Source of the DNA: CAYVSY01 sp964454255
GTDB lineage: Bacteria > Bacillota_I > Bacilli_A > RF39 > UBA660
Direction of reading: 5' to 3'
NCBI GenBank assembly: GCA_964454255.1
Contig: CAYVSY010000025.1
Coordinates: 1 to 14,418, forward strand
Length of the DNA stretch: 14,418 nt
The first letter of the stretch is position 1, and each line of letters begins with the position of its first letter. A program made the position numbers and the translations under genes. The notes beneath the pieces were generated by a model that worked only from the letters and a program-made list of their open reading frames with translations, had not been told where the DNA came from and did not search any database. This document shows, one piece after another, positions 1-6,924 of this stretch.

Positions 1-60
1 CATCGAACCCGAAGGAACAGATTTACAGTCTGCCGCGTTTGACCACTTCGCTATCTCCCC
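1..60 (-). tRNA. tRNA-Tyr (anticodon GTA), 3' end cut by window edge
   Basis: Read on the minus strand, the sequence begins GGGGAGATAG at 60. It has a normal D arm, then an anticodon stem-loop CAGA-CTGTAAA-TCTG giving anticodon GTA (Tyr). A long class II variable arm follows, as expected for bacterial tRNA-Tyr, and the sequence enters the T stem (GATG) at position 1. About 25 nt of the T arm, the acceptor strand and any CCA lie outside the window. It is the third gene of a tRNA cluster, only 5 nt after tRNA-Thr, so all three are probably cut from one transcript. Confidence 0.95.
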
Positions 61-65
61 ATAAG

Positions 66-141
<76 letters not shown>

Positions 142-147
142 ATAAAA

Positions 148-224
148 TGGTGGGCGATGAGAGACTCGGACTCCCGACCCTCTGCTTGTAAGGCAGATGC
201 TCTAACCAACTGAGCTAATCGCCC
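148..224 (-). tRNA. tRNA-Val (anticodon TAC) with encoded CCA and unusual T loop
   Basis: This is a complete 77-nt cloverleaf on the minus strand. The acceptor GGGCGAT pairs with ATCGCCC, the anticodon stem-loop is TCTGC-CTTACAA-GCAGA (anticodon TAC, Val), and CCA is encoded. The T stem is GGGAG/CTCTC but the loop reads TCCGAGT. Position 55, normally T (pseudouridine 55 in nearly all elongator tRNAs), is therefore C. This is the first gene of the Val-Thr-Tyr cluster. Its first three bases also take part in a hairpin with the leader RNA. Confidence 0.95.
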
Positions 225-241
225 ATTGAACCTGCAATGGG
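222..241 (-). other. Hairpin in the pre-tRNA leader overlapping the 5' end of tRNA-Val
   Basis: A perfect 7-bp inverted repeat, CCCATTG / CAATGGG, with a 6-nt loop (229-234) spans the junction between the leader and tRNA-Val. The downstream arm includes the first three G residues of the mature tRNA. In the transcript this hairpin would compete with the acceptor stem across the expected RNase P cleavage site. It is directly visible; any function is inference. Confidence 0.6.
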
Positions 242-254
242 TTTGACATCAATT

Positions 255-284
255 AATATATCATTTATTATTATATAATGTCAA
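255..284 (-). promoter_or_regulatory. Sigma-A-type promoter of the tRNA Val-Thr-Tyr cluster, with A-rich UP-like tract
   Basis: On the minus strand a consensus -35 TTGACA (279-284) is followed by an 18-nt spacer and a -10 TATATT (255-260). The start point would be near 248, about 24 nt before tRNA-Val. The DNA just upstream of the -35 (285-325) is runs of A with few interruptions on the transcribed strand, resembling an UP element as expected for a stable-RNA promoter. Confidence 0.75.
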
Positions 285-325
285 TACTTTTATTTTATTT
301 TGTTATTTTTTTTGATTTTTTTGTT

Positions 326-685
326 TCACATTTTATCAGTAACTTCTTTAATTTTCTCTGTAATCCAATTTTCCAAATTATCTCGTAGTGGTTCAAAACC
401 CCTTTTTGTTTCAGGCATTCTTTTTAATCTAGAACCATCATTTCTATAATCTATATCTTTAATACTTAACTTTAACTTATTAGTTTCTTCATCACTATCA
501 ATAATTTCAGCATATATCCATTCACCAATTCTAACATAATCTTCAATATTTTTTATATACCCATAAGAAAGCTCGGATATATGAATTAATCCTTTATGTT
601 CATTATCAATATCAACAAAAACGCCATATTTTTGTAATCCAATAACTTCTACTTTAATTATTTCTTCTCGTCTATACTTTTTCAT
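326..685 (-). CDS. yugI: S1-domain RNA-binding protein, YugI/CvfD (general stress protein 13) family
   Basis: A 119-residue protein with one S1/OB domain covering about residues 6-76. The S1 landmarks are visible: V-x-GLQKYGVFVDI near the start, GLIHISEL in the middle and KLSIKDID at the end of the barrel. A short tail follows whose motif GFEPLRDNLENWI closely resembles the C-terminus of B. subtilis YugI (GFNTLRDKLEEWI, from memory), which separates this family from other single-S1 proteins. Family members bind the 30S subunit or RNA and act in stress and post-transcriptional control. The ATG at 685 follows a weak GGGTG ribosome site. The gene stands alone, divergent from nfu and upstream of the tRNA cluster on the same strand, with no clear terminator between them. 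Family assignment is confident; the cellular role is from homology. Confidence 0.88.
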   Translation of the reverse strand: MKKYRREEIIKVEVIGLQKYGVFVDIDNEHKGLIHISELSYGYIKNIEDYVRIGEWIYAEIIDSDEETNKLKLSIKDIDYRNDGSRLKRMPETKRGFEPLRDNLENWITEKIKEVTDKM

Positions 686-699
686 AAAACACCCAATTA

Positions 700-705
700 A
701 TTATA
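700..705 (-). promoter_or_regulatory. Extended -10 promoter of yugI
   Basis: On the minus strand TATAAT is preceded by TG and one base (GTGGTATAAT), an extended -10 element. No good -35 is visible (TTCCCA at 16-nt spacing is poor). Transcription would start near 693, leaving a leader of only about 8 nt before the ATG at 685. Confidence 0.5.
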
Positions 706-735
706 CCACTTTTTTTACATTTGGGAACATAAACC

Positions 736-764
736 TTGAAATTTATTTTAATTATATATATAAT
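736..764 (+). promoter_or_regulatory. Sigma-A-type promoter of nfu
   Basis: A -35 TTGAAA (736-741), exactly 17 nt of spacer and a perfect -10 TATAAT (759-764). The start point would be near 771, at the first base of the AAGGAG ribosome site (771-776), so the leader is about 14 nt. Spacing and both boxes are close to consensus. Confidence 0.75.
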
Positions 765-784
765 TGTCATAAGGAGAGAAAATT

Positions 785-1006
785 ATGGAAGAAAAAATTA
801 AAAATATTTTAGATCGTATTAGACCATATTTAAATAATGATGGTGGAGATGTTGAATTTATAAAATACGAAAAAAGTGTTGTTTATGTAAAATTAATCGG
901 AGCTTGCAGTAATTGTCCCATGGCATCACAAACACTAAGTGAGGGTATAGAAGAAGCTTTAATAAATGAAATCCCAGAAGTAACAAAAGTAATTAATGTA
1001 GATTAA
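785..1006 (+). CDS. nfu: Nfu-type iron-sulfur cluster carrier (NifU C-terminal domain only)
   Basis: A 73-residue protein that is just the NifU C-terminal (Nfu) domain. It has the early NDGGDVEF motif (residues 18-25) and the cluster-binding CSNCP with C41 and C44, which bridge a [4Fe-4S] cluster between two subunits in this family. Members receive clusters from the SUF assembly machinery and pass them to apo-enzymes in the cytoplasm. The IscU-like and A-type domains of larger NifU/NfuA proteins are absent, which is normal for Bacillota (B. subtilis YutI type). The start is firm: AAGGAG at 771-776, 8 nt before the ATG. The last codons run through a terminator hairpin and overlap the end of the convergent gene by 14 nt. 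In B. subtilis a yutI gene also lies within a few genes of yutH (from memory), matching the neighbour here. Confidence 0.93.
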   Translation: MEEKIKNILDRIRPYLNNDGGDVEFIKYEKSVVYVKLIGACSNCPMASQTLSEGIEEALINEIPEVTKVINVD

Positions 1007-1017
1007 TTCTTTTTTTT
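991..1017 (+). terminator. Intrinsic terminator of nfu, embedded in the end of the coding region
   Basis: A perfect 7-bp stem AATTAAT (991-997) / ATTAATT (1002-1008) with loop GTAG is followed by C and eight T residues (1010-1017). The nfu stop codon (1004-1006) lies in the right arm, and the stop of the convergent gene (993-995) in the left arm. The stem is all A/T, so it is thermodynamically weak, but the U-tract is strong. Read in the opposite direction it has only a poor T-tract. Confidence 0.65.
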
Positions 1018-1922
1018 AACCATTCGACATATGGAATATCATAATATTTTTTAAAATACCAATATATTTTATATAAATATTCTTCATATTCGTTTATTTT
1101 TTCTATCATTAATAAAACATTTCTTTCTTCAATTTCACCATTAATTATTCCATCATATATATCAAAATAAAATTCTGGATATAAAATTCTACCAAATAAT
1201 AATCCCATACCATATATTGAATAATAATTTTTAGAAAAATACTTATCTAACTCCAAAAAAATATTGCTATTATTTATAAAAAAAGACAATTTTATATATT
1301 CTGCCAAATCTCTTGATTTATGATCAACGATTACATTAAGAGGATCATATAAACAAGAAATATTTTTATTTAATCGACGATGAGATATAACATAATTATC
1401 TGAATAATCTTCTTTATATAATAATTTAATATTTTTTATATAACTAATAGCATTTTCAGCCATACCTATAAAATAACTAAAACTATCTACTAATAATGGG
1501 AATTTTTTTCCAATATGATTTAATTGATATTCCAAATAATCTATTTTTTCACTCAACAATTTTGTCCAATCACCACGAACTAAGATTTTATCATAATATA
1601 TATTCATATTTGAAAAAGAATAAATATCCTCTAAATTTATATTTTTAGTTAAATATTCTTGATTCTCTAATTTTAATAATATATATATTATCCCATCTAC
1701 ATTAGTTAACATTACATTATCTTTATTAAGGACTATTTTATAATAATTATAAATATTACATATTTTTTTGTTTAAATCATATATAGCTTTTTCTTCAGAA
1801 CTATTTCTATCATATAATTGAAATAAATACTTCACATTATCAATATTAAAATAATAAATATTATTAGATTTATTAATATTGTCAGGATATAAATTATAAA
1901 AATAGTTAATAATATTTTTCAT
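993..1922 (-). CDS. YutH/CotS-like protein with degenerate aminoglycoside-phosphotransferase (kinase) fold
   Basis: A 309-residue protein that I place in the CotS/YutH spore-coat-associated family, based on its architecture and C-terminal motifs. SHRRLNKN at 180-187 sits where kinases of this fold have HGDxxxxN. DPLNVIVDH (193-201) then RDLAEYIK (204-211) sits where the metal-binding Asp and following helix are. LLFGRILYPEFYFD (241-254) and a final IPYVEWL match the ends of YutH-type proteins as I recall them. The catalytic Asp of HGD is replaced by Arg, so it may be a pseudokinase; its substrate is unknown. The start at 1922 has AGGTGG (1927-1932) 4 nt upstream. Its presence says little about sporulation here, as no other spore gene is in the window. 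It lies downstream of the ATPase on the same strand but behind a terminator. Family call moderate, function open. Confidence 0.65.
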   Translation of the reverse strand: MKNIINYFYNLYPDNINKSNNIYYFNIDNVKYLFQLYDRNSSEEKAIYDLNKKICNIYNYYKIVLNKDNVMLTNVDGIIYILLKLENQEYLTKNINLEDIYSFSNMNIYYDKILVRGDWTKLLSEKIDYLEYQLNHIGKKFPLLVDSFSYFIGMAENAISYIKNIKLLYKEDYSDNYVISHRRLNKNISCLYDPLNVIVDHKSRDLAEYIKLSFFINNSNIFLELDKYFSKNYYSIYGMGLLFGRILYPEFYFDIYDGIINGEIEERNVLLMIEKINEYEEYLYKIYWYFKKYYDIPYVEWLKKRINLH

Positions 1923-1937
1923 AGTCCACCTGTCATA

Positions 1938-1943
1938 ATTATA
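1938..1943 (-). promoter_or_regulatory. Possible -10 box for the YutH-like gene
   Basis: An exact TATAAT on the minus strand lies 15 nt before the ATG at 1922 and just after the terminator of the upstream ATPase gene. No -35 resembling consensus and no TGn extension are visible. Its support is its position between a terminator and a gene, and the same arrangement at other genes here. Confidence 0.35.
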
Positions 1944-1951
1944 TGATTAAT

Positions 1952-1979
1952 AAAAAAAAATATAAGTGTTAGTTATATT
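1952..1979 (-). terminator. Intrinsic terminator of the Ca2+-ATPase gene
   Basis: On the minus strand AATATAA (1973-1979), a 7-nt loop and TTATATT (1959-1965) form a perfect 7-bp stem that runs directly into a long T-tract (1952-1960 on the plus strand is a run of A with the stem end). The left arm overlaps the ATPase stop codon (1979-1981). Confidence 0.6.
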
Positions 1980-4762
1980 TATTTTCCTAAAATTAATATG
2001 CCAAGCATAATTGATAAAATACTTAATAAAACTGTTCCTACTACCATCAAAGATAAATTAGTAACATAACCTTTATTATTCACTTTATTCCTCCTTTTTT
2101 TATAATATTTTCCCATAATAAATTTATATATTTCCATTACTAATATAACAATTAAAGACAATCCGACAGCTATTAATATTTCTTTTAAAGTTAATGATGG
2201 AACTAACAATAAGTTACTTAAAGTAGAACTTTCTGTAACAATTATTTGAAGAAAAATAATTGTTATAATACTAATAATTAAAAAAGGATTGTTATTAACA
2301 GGTGTTTTAAATATTGATTTTCTTTCACTACGACAATTAAATACATGAATATTTTGAATAATAACCATAAGTAATAATATGTAACCTCTAGCATAATTTA
2401 TATCAACATGTTTTGTATTAAGTAAATATTCAAAAAAGATAAAAACAATTAAACCGATTGAAATTCCTGATATAAGCGTTTCCATAAAAAGAGATTTACA
2501 GAATAAATTTTCATTAGGATTATTTGGTTTTTGTTTCATAACTGCATCATTATCACGTTCAAAAGATAAAGCAACATCTTGAATACCGTCGGTGACTAAA
2601 TTTAACCACAATAATTGCACAGCTACAAGTGGTAATGGATAATTAAAAGCAATAGATAAACTAATAAATAATATTTCTGAAATAGCACATGACATAAGTA
2701 AATAAATAACTTTTTTAATATTATTATAAGCAATTCTTCCTTCCTCGATACCCATAACAATAGATAAAAAATTATCATCAGTAACAATCATAGAACTTGT
2801 TTCTTTGGCAACATCTGTTCCACTACCCATTGCAATTCCAATATTAGCAGATTTCAATGCTGGTGCATCATTGACCCCATCACCAGTTACCGCAACAAAT
2901 TCACCTTGCCTTTTGTAGGATTCTACGATATTTAATTTTTGAAGTGGAGTTGTTCGAGTAAACACTTTTATATTAGCCACGAATTTATCAAAATGATCTA
3001 ATCCCATGTTATAATGTTTATCAATATCTTCCGAACTAGCAACTTCTTTAAAATTACTTACCAAATTTAATTCTCTAGCAATAGCATATGCCGTAAGTGG
3101 ATGATCACCTGTAATCATTGATACTTTTATACCAGCACTATTACATTTTAAAATAGCTTCTTTGGATTCTTCTCTTATTGGATCAATAAATCCAACCATT
3201 CCAACAAAAGATAATTTTTTTATATCAGAAATAGAGTATTCCTTATTTTTATCATAATTTTCTACCAAGCCAACCGCAAAAGCAATTATTCTATATCCTT
3301 TTTTAGCTAATTCATCATTATAATTCAAAACATTTTTTTTATTTAATTTAACTTTTTTAGGACCAATTAACATAGTATCACAATGTTCTAAAATAATTTC
3401 AATGGATCCTTTAACTGAACAATATACATTATTTTCATGCGTATAATAAACAGTCGAACATTTATTAACTGATTCATATGGAATTTTTTGTAAAATATTT
3501 TTTTCTTCTTCTTGAACATTTATTCCTAATTTATATCCCAATGATAAAAAAGCAATATCTATTGAATCACCATAACTATTCCAAATATGATTTTTTTTAA
3601 CTAAATATGACTCATTATTTATAACACCTTGAATAGCTATTTTTTTAATATTTTCCATGTCTTCATTAAAGCATAAAACGGAACCATCATCATTATAACC
3701 AGCTCCTGTTACTTCATATTCCATACCATTTGGTAGTTTTAAAACCTTAGCCGTTTGCTTATTAATAGTAAGAGTTCCAGTTTTATCAGTCGCAAGAACT
3801 GTGCAACTACCTAAACTTTCAACTGAATTAAGTTTTTTTACTATAACATTCTTTTTTGCCATTTTATTTGAAGCAATAGATAATACCAATGTTAAAGATG
3901 CTGGTAATCCTTCAGGAATAGCTGATATTGAAAGAGCAATAACAGTAACAAAAATCATTTTCAATTCATAACCCTTGAACCATAGTCCAATCATGATGAT
4001 TAAAGCAATAATTAATATAATAACACTTATTTGTTTAGTGAATTTTTCCATTCTAATTGTTAAGGGAGATTTAGTATTAGGTGTTTTTAAAATATTTGAA
4101 GCAATTTTTCCTACTTCTGTATTTTCTCCAACACCAACAACCACACCTATAGCTCTACCACTTGTAACATTAGTTGAAACATAAGCCATATTATTTCGTT
4201 CAGTTAATACAATATTTTTATTCAAAATTATATCATTTTTTTCTTTTGGTAGACTTTCACCCGTTAAAACCGATTCATCAATCAATAAATTATTAGTCTT
4301 AATTAACCGTAAATCTGCGCTAACCTTATCTCCTGATTCCAATACAACAATATCACCAATTACCAAATCATTAGAATCAATAATTTTTTGAACACCATCA
4401 CGAATAACTCGTGATTTCGAACAAATCAAATTAGCTAAACTTTCAGCACTTTTTTCAGCTTTCCATTCTTGAAAAGTTCCTAGAATTGAATCTAACAATA
4501 AAACAAAAATAATAAACATAGCATCTAAATATTCACCAATAATAAAAGACAAAATAATAGTTACTATTAAAACAATGCACATTGGATTAAGCAATTGTTC
4601 AAAAAAAGTCATAAAAATTGTTTTTTTACGAGCTTTTGGAAGTTCATTTAAACCATACATTTTTTTACGATTTAAAATTGTTTTAGAATCTATTCCATTT
4701 AAAGATGTTTCATATTCTTTAAATATTTCATTGCATGAATGAGACCACAGTTCTTGATTCAC
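1979..4762 (-). CDS. Calcium-transporting P-type (P2A) ATPase
   Basis: A 927-residue P-type ATPase of the SERCA/LMCA1 class that would pump Ca2+ out of the cell. Landmarks in order: TGES (167-170, actuator domain), IPEGLP in M4 (282-287), the phosphorylated DKTGTLT (326-332, D326), KGS (451-453, nucleotide site), MITGDHP (549-555), GDGVNDAP (627-634) and NLVTDG in M6 (721-726). The M4 Glu and the M6 Asn, Thr and Asp that form Ca2+ site II of SERCA are kept. The M5 Asn is Ala (S-C-A-I-S-E, 691-696) and the M8 Glu is Gln (Q803), so site I looks lost, as in single-site bacterial pumps. After M10 there is a basic stretch (KKRR, near 888) and an extra hydrophobic segment (about 903-924). The start is GTG at 4762 with an extended ribosome site reading AGGTGATC; no earlier in-frame ATG was found. 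Confidence 0.93.
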   Translation of the reverse strand: MNQELWSHSCNEIFKEYETSLNGIDSKTILNRKKMYGLNELPKARKKTIFMTFFEQLLNPMCIVLIVTIILSFIIGEYLDAMFIIFVLLLDSILGTFQEWKAEKSAESLANLICSKSRVIRDGVQKIIDSNDLVIGDIVVLESGDKVSADLRLIKTNNLLIDESVLTGESLPKEKNDIILNKNIVLTERNNMAYVSTNVTSGRAIGVVVGVGENTEVGKIASNILKTPNTKSPLTIRMEKFTKQISVIILIIALIIMIGLWFKGYELKMIFVTVIALSISAIPEGLPASLTLVLSIASNKMAKKNVIVKKLNSVESLGSCTVLATDKTGTLTINKQTAKVLKLPNGMEYEVTGAGYNDDGSVLCFNEDMENIKKIAIQGVINNESYLVKKNHIWNSYGDSIDIAFLSLGYKLGINVQEEEKNILQKIPYESVNKCSTVYYTHENNVYCSVKGSIEIILEHCDTMLIGPKKVKLNKKNVLNYNDELAKKGYRIIAFAVGLVENYDKNKEYSISDIKKLSFVGMVGFIDPIREESKEAILKCNSAGIKVSMITGDHPLTAYAIARELNLVSNFKEVASSEDIDKHYNMGLDHFDKFVANIKVFTRTTPLQKLNIVESYKRQGEFVAVTGDGVNDAPALKSANIGIAMGSGTDVAKETSSMIVTDDNFLSIVMGIEEGRIAYNNIKKVIYLLMSCAISEILFISLSIAFNYPLPLVAVQLLWLNLVTDGIQDVALSFERDNDAVMKQKPNNPNENLFCKSLFMETLISGISIGLIVFIFFEYLLNTKHVDINYARGYILLLMVIIQNIHVFNCRSERKSIFKTPVNNNPFLIISIITIIFLQIIVTESSTLSNLLLVPSLTLKEILIAVGLSLIVILVMEIYKFIMGKYYKKRRNKVNNKGYVTNLSLMVVGTVLLSILSIMLGILILGK

Positions 4763-4783
4763 GTGATCACCTACCTTAATAAT

Positions 4784-4812
4784 ATAATACTAAATTTTTA
4801 AATTATAATCAA
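4784..4812 (-). promoter_or_regulatory. Promoter of the Ca2+-ATPase gene
   Basis: On the minus strand a -35 TTGATT (4807-4812), a 17-nt spacer and a -10 TATTAT (4784-4789). The start point would be near 4777, about 14 nt before the GTG start and just ahead of the ribosome site at 4766-4775. It lies back-to-back with the methyltransferase promoter in a 104-nt divergent intergenic region. Confidence 0.5.
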
Positions 4813-4839
4813 TAATTTCTATTTATTTATTAAAATATT

Positions 4840-4848
4840 TGATATAAT
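4840..4848 (+). promoter_or_regulatory. Extended -10 promoter of the RNA-modification operon
   Basis: TGA followed by TATAAT (TATAAT at 4843-4848) gives an extended -10 element, 18 nt before the chosen ATG at 4867. The -35 region (around 4820-4825) is not recognisable, which is usual for extended -10 promoters. The start point would be near 4855, leaving a leader of about 12 nt. Confidence 0.55.
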
Positions 4849-4866
4849 AAAATTGTGGTGAGAAAT

Positions 4867-5727
4867 ATGACAATAAGCAATGAATGGAACGATTATGAAA
4901 TAATAAGTAGTGGTGATGGTGAAAAAATAGAACGATATAAAAATATTATTCTTCGTCGACCAGATCCTCAAGTAATATGGAAAAAAACAAAAAATGACAT
5001 TTGGAATAAATATGATGCTGTATATCATCGAAGTTCAACTGGTGGTGGATATTGGGATTATAATAAAAAATTGCCAGAGTATTGGACAATTGAATATAAA
5101 AATTTAACATTTAAAGTATCTCCAACCAATTTCAAACACACTGGTATTTTTCCCGAACAAGCTTCCAACTGGGATTATATAATAAATAAAATAAAAAATA
5201 GCTCAAACAAAGATTTAAGAACTCTAAATTTATTTGCCTATACTGGATGTGCTAGTATGGCCGCCGCCAGTGCCGGAGCTAGTGAAGTAGTTCATGTTGA
5301 TTCTTCTAGAGGTATGAACGAATGGGCAAAAGAAAATATGAAATTGTGCCATTTAGAAAACAAAACAATTCGTTTTATTCAAGAAGATGTCTTAAAATTC
5401 ATTGAAAAAGAAAAAAGACGAAATAGAACCTATCATGCCATTATTATGGATCCACCCAGTTATGGTCGTGGACCTAATAAAGAAGTTTGGAAGTTTGAAG
5501 ACAATATTAGTAACTTATTAATTAATATAAAAGATATTTTAGATAAAAATTTTGATTTTATTCTTATTAATTCATATACAACCGGAATATCTCCTACATC
5601 ATTATATAATTTAATAAAATTAACATTTCCTAATTATAAAATTGAAACTGGTGAAATTGGCTTACCTGTTACCGAAAATAATTTAATATTACCTTGTGGA
5701 ATATATGGAAAAATTACCAAAAATTAA
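4867..5727 (+). CDS. Class I SAM-dependent methyltransferase, RlmI-like (COG1092 type) without PUA domain
   Basis: A 286-residue methyltransferase. An N-terminal lobe holds the conserved HRSSTGGGYW (54-63) and FKHTGIFPEQ (89-98). A Rossmann domain follows, with motif I LNLFAYTGCAS (120-130), an acidic residue after strand 2 (D145), motif IV DPPSYGRG (195-202) and NSYTTG (235-240). DPPS next to an aromatic residue is typical of methyltransferases acting on nucleic-acid bases, and relatives such as RlmI methylate 23S rRNA. The substrate of this PUA-less branch is not known to me. I chose the ATG at 4867, with GGTGAG 4 nt upstream, over two tandem GTG codons at 4855 and 4858 that overlap this ribosome site. 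It is first in an operon; its end overlaps the pseudouridine synthase gene by 23 nt, suggesting coupled translation of two RNA-modifying enzymes. Confidence 0.88.
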   Translation: MTISNEWNDYEIISSGDGEKIERYKNIILRRPDPQVIWKKTKNDIWNKYDAVYHRSSTGGGYWDYNKKLPEYWTIEYKNLTFKVSPTNFKHTGIFPEQASNWDYIINKIKNSSNKDLRTLNLFAYTGCASMAAASAGASEVVHVDSSRGMNEWAKENMKLCHLENKTIRFIQEDVLKFIEKEKRRNRTYHAIIMDPPSYGRGPNKEVWKFEDNISNLLINIKDILDKNFDFILINSYTTGISPTSLYNLIKLTFPNYKIETGEIGLPVTENNLILPCGIYGKITKN

Positions 5728-6367
5728 TATTCTATACGAAGATAATCATCTACTAGTAGTCGAAAAGCCAATTAACATTCCCGTTCAAGAAGATATAACT
5801 AAAGATAATGATTTACTCACAATATTAAAAAAATATATTAAACTTAAAGAGAATAAACCAGGAAATGTTTATTTAGGATTAATTCATAGATTAGATCGAC
5901 CGGTTGGAGGAATAATGGTTTTTGCTAAAACTTCAAAAGCTGCTTCTCGTTTAAATGAACAAATTAAAAATAACTATTTTAAAAAAAAATATTACGCCGT
6001 TATCGAAAATAAAATTAATCAAACCGGAACATTAATCGATTATTTAGAAAAAGATGAAAAAACAAATACAACAAAAGTAAGTTCTAAAGGAAAAGAATCT
6101 ATATTAAATTATAAATTAATTAAAACAAAAGATAATCTTAATTTAATTGAAATAAATTTAATTACTGGTCGTTCTCATCAAATACGAGTTCAATTTTCAT
6201 CAAGAAATAACCCATTGTATGGAGACGCCAAATATAACAAAAATTATGAAAAAGATAGTCAAATAGCATTATTTGCATACGATCTAATTTTTATCCATCC
6301 AACACTAAAAAAAGAAATGCATTTTAAATTAGAATTACCAAATAGATATCCATTTAACATCTTTTAG
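5705..6367 (+). CDS. RluA-family pseudouridine synthase
   Basis: A 220-residue protein of the RluA/RluD family, which isomerises uridine to pseudouridine in rRNA or tRNA. Visible motifs: the early LYEDNHLLVVEKP (residues 10-22), the catalytic loop HRLDRPVGG (61-69, catalytic D64) and the later GRSHQIRVQ motif, where RxHQIR is diagnostic. The N-terminal S4 domain of RluD-type enzymes is absent, so this is the short form; the target uridine cannot be told from sequence. I chose the ATG at 5705 rather than the in-frame GTG at 5696, because family proteins begin a few residues before the LYEDNHLL motif. Its ribosome site is poor, consistent with coupling to the overlapping methyltransferase gene. 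The stop codon (5'-TAG) is shared with the AGGAGG of the next gene. Confidence 0.92.
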   Translation: MEKLPKINILYEDNHLLVVEKPINIPVQEDITKDNDLLTILKKYIKLKENKPGNVYLGLIHRLDRPVGGIMVFAKTSKAASRLNEQIKNNYFKKKYYAVIENKINQTGTLIDYLEKDEKTNTTKVSSKGKESILNYKLIKTKDNLNLIEINLITGRSHQIRVQFSSRNNPLYGDAKYNKNYEKDSQIALFAYDLIFIHPTLKKEMHFKLELPNRYPFNIF

Positions 6368-6375
6368 GAGGAAAA

Positions 6376-6924
6376 ATGAAAAAAATATTAGATATACTAA
6401 CCAACGATATTGAATATATGAATTTAGATATTATAACATCGCCTAACATAAATAAGACCATTGATAATTATTTAATACAATTATTAATTGAAACCAAAGA
6501 ATTAATTAAAATAAATATTAAATGCAAAAAATCATATCAGAACTATTTTATTAAACAAAAAATAAAAGCGTTTATTTATAATGATCCTGATTGGACTAAA
6601 ATTTTAAATAATAATTTTTTTAAAACAATTATAAGTAACATCGATGAAGAACAACATGAACTCTTTGATTTTTATTTTTTATTAAATACAATGAATAATA
6701 TTACTAAAGATACATTAAATGAATTATATCAAATATATACATTATTTATTTTAGTTCACTATGATAGAACATTGTATTCCGAAAATTATAAACAAATTAT
6801 TTTTAATAGGCGAAAAGGAATAGCCTATAATTATGAAGAGACTTTAAATGATATTAATGAAAATATAAATATTCTTAAACCTAAAATAAGAAAACTTAAT
6901 AAGGAAGTTCCAAATGAAAAATGA
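6376..6924 (+). CDS. Conserved-position hypothetical protein, 182 aa, unrecognised
   Basis: I do not recognise this protein. It is 182 residues, rich in Asn, Ile, Lys and Leu, with no signal peptide, membrane segment, Cys pair or nucleotide-binding motif, and looks mostly helical. The C-terminal third is basic (FNRRKGIAYNYEE, then KPKIRKLNKE). It is surely translated: a perfect AGGAGG (6366-6371) overlapping the upstream stop lies 4 nt before the ATG, and its end overlaps the next gene by 11 nt. Position in the operon suggests co-expression with the two RNA-modification enzymes, but no shared role can be claimed. Codon and base use match its neighbours, so nothing indicates recent transfer. 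Confidence 0.8.
   Translation: MKKILDILTNDIEYMNLDIITSPNINKTIDNYLIQLLIETKELIKINIKCKKSYQNYFIKQKIKAFIYNDPDWTKILNNNFFKTIISNIDEEQHELFDFYFLLNTMNNITKDTLNELYQIYTLFILVHYDRTLYSENYKQIIFNRRKGIAYNYEETLNDINENINILKPKIRKLNKEVPNEK

Noticed and set aside
3975..4184. 69-codon open frame on the plus strand
   Set aside because: It lies wholly inside the ATPase gene on the other strand, has no ribosome site, and reads like the reverse of membrane-helix codons.
4763..4770. Palindrome GTGATCAC as an operator upstream of the ATPase
   Set aside because: It coincides with the ribosome site AGGTGATC, which is itself complementary to the 16S rRNA 3' end and explains the sequence. The extra symmetry is short.
4819..5028. 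69-codon open frame on the minus strand
   Set aside because: It overlaps the start of the methyltransferase gene and its promoter region, has no ribosome site and looks like an AT-rich shadow.
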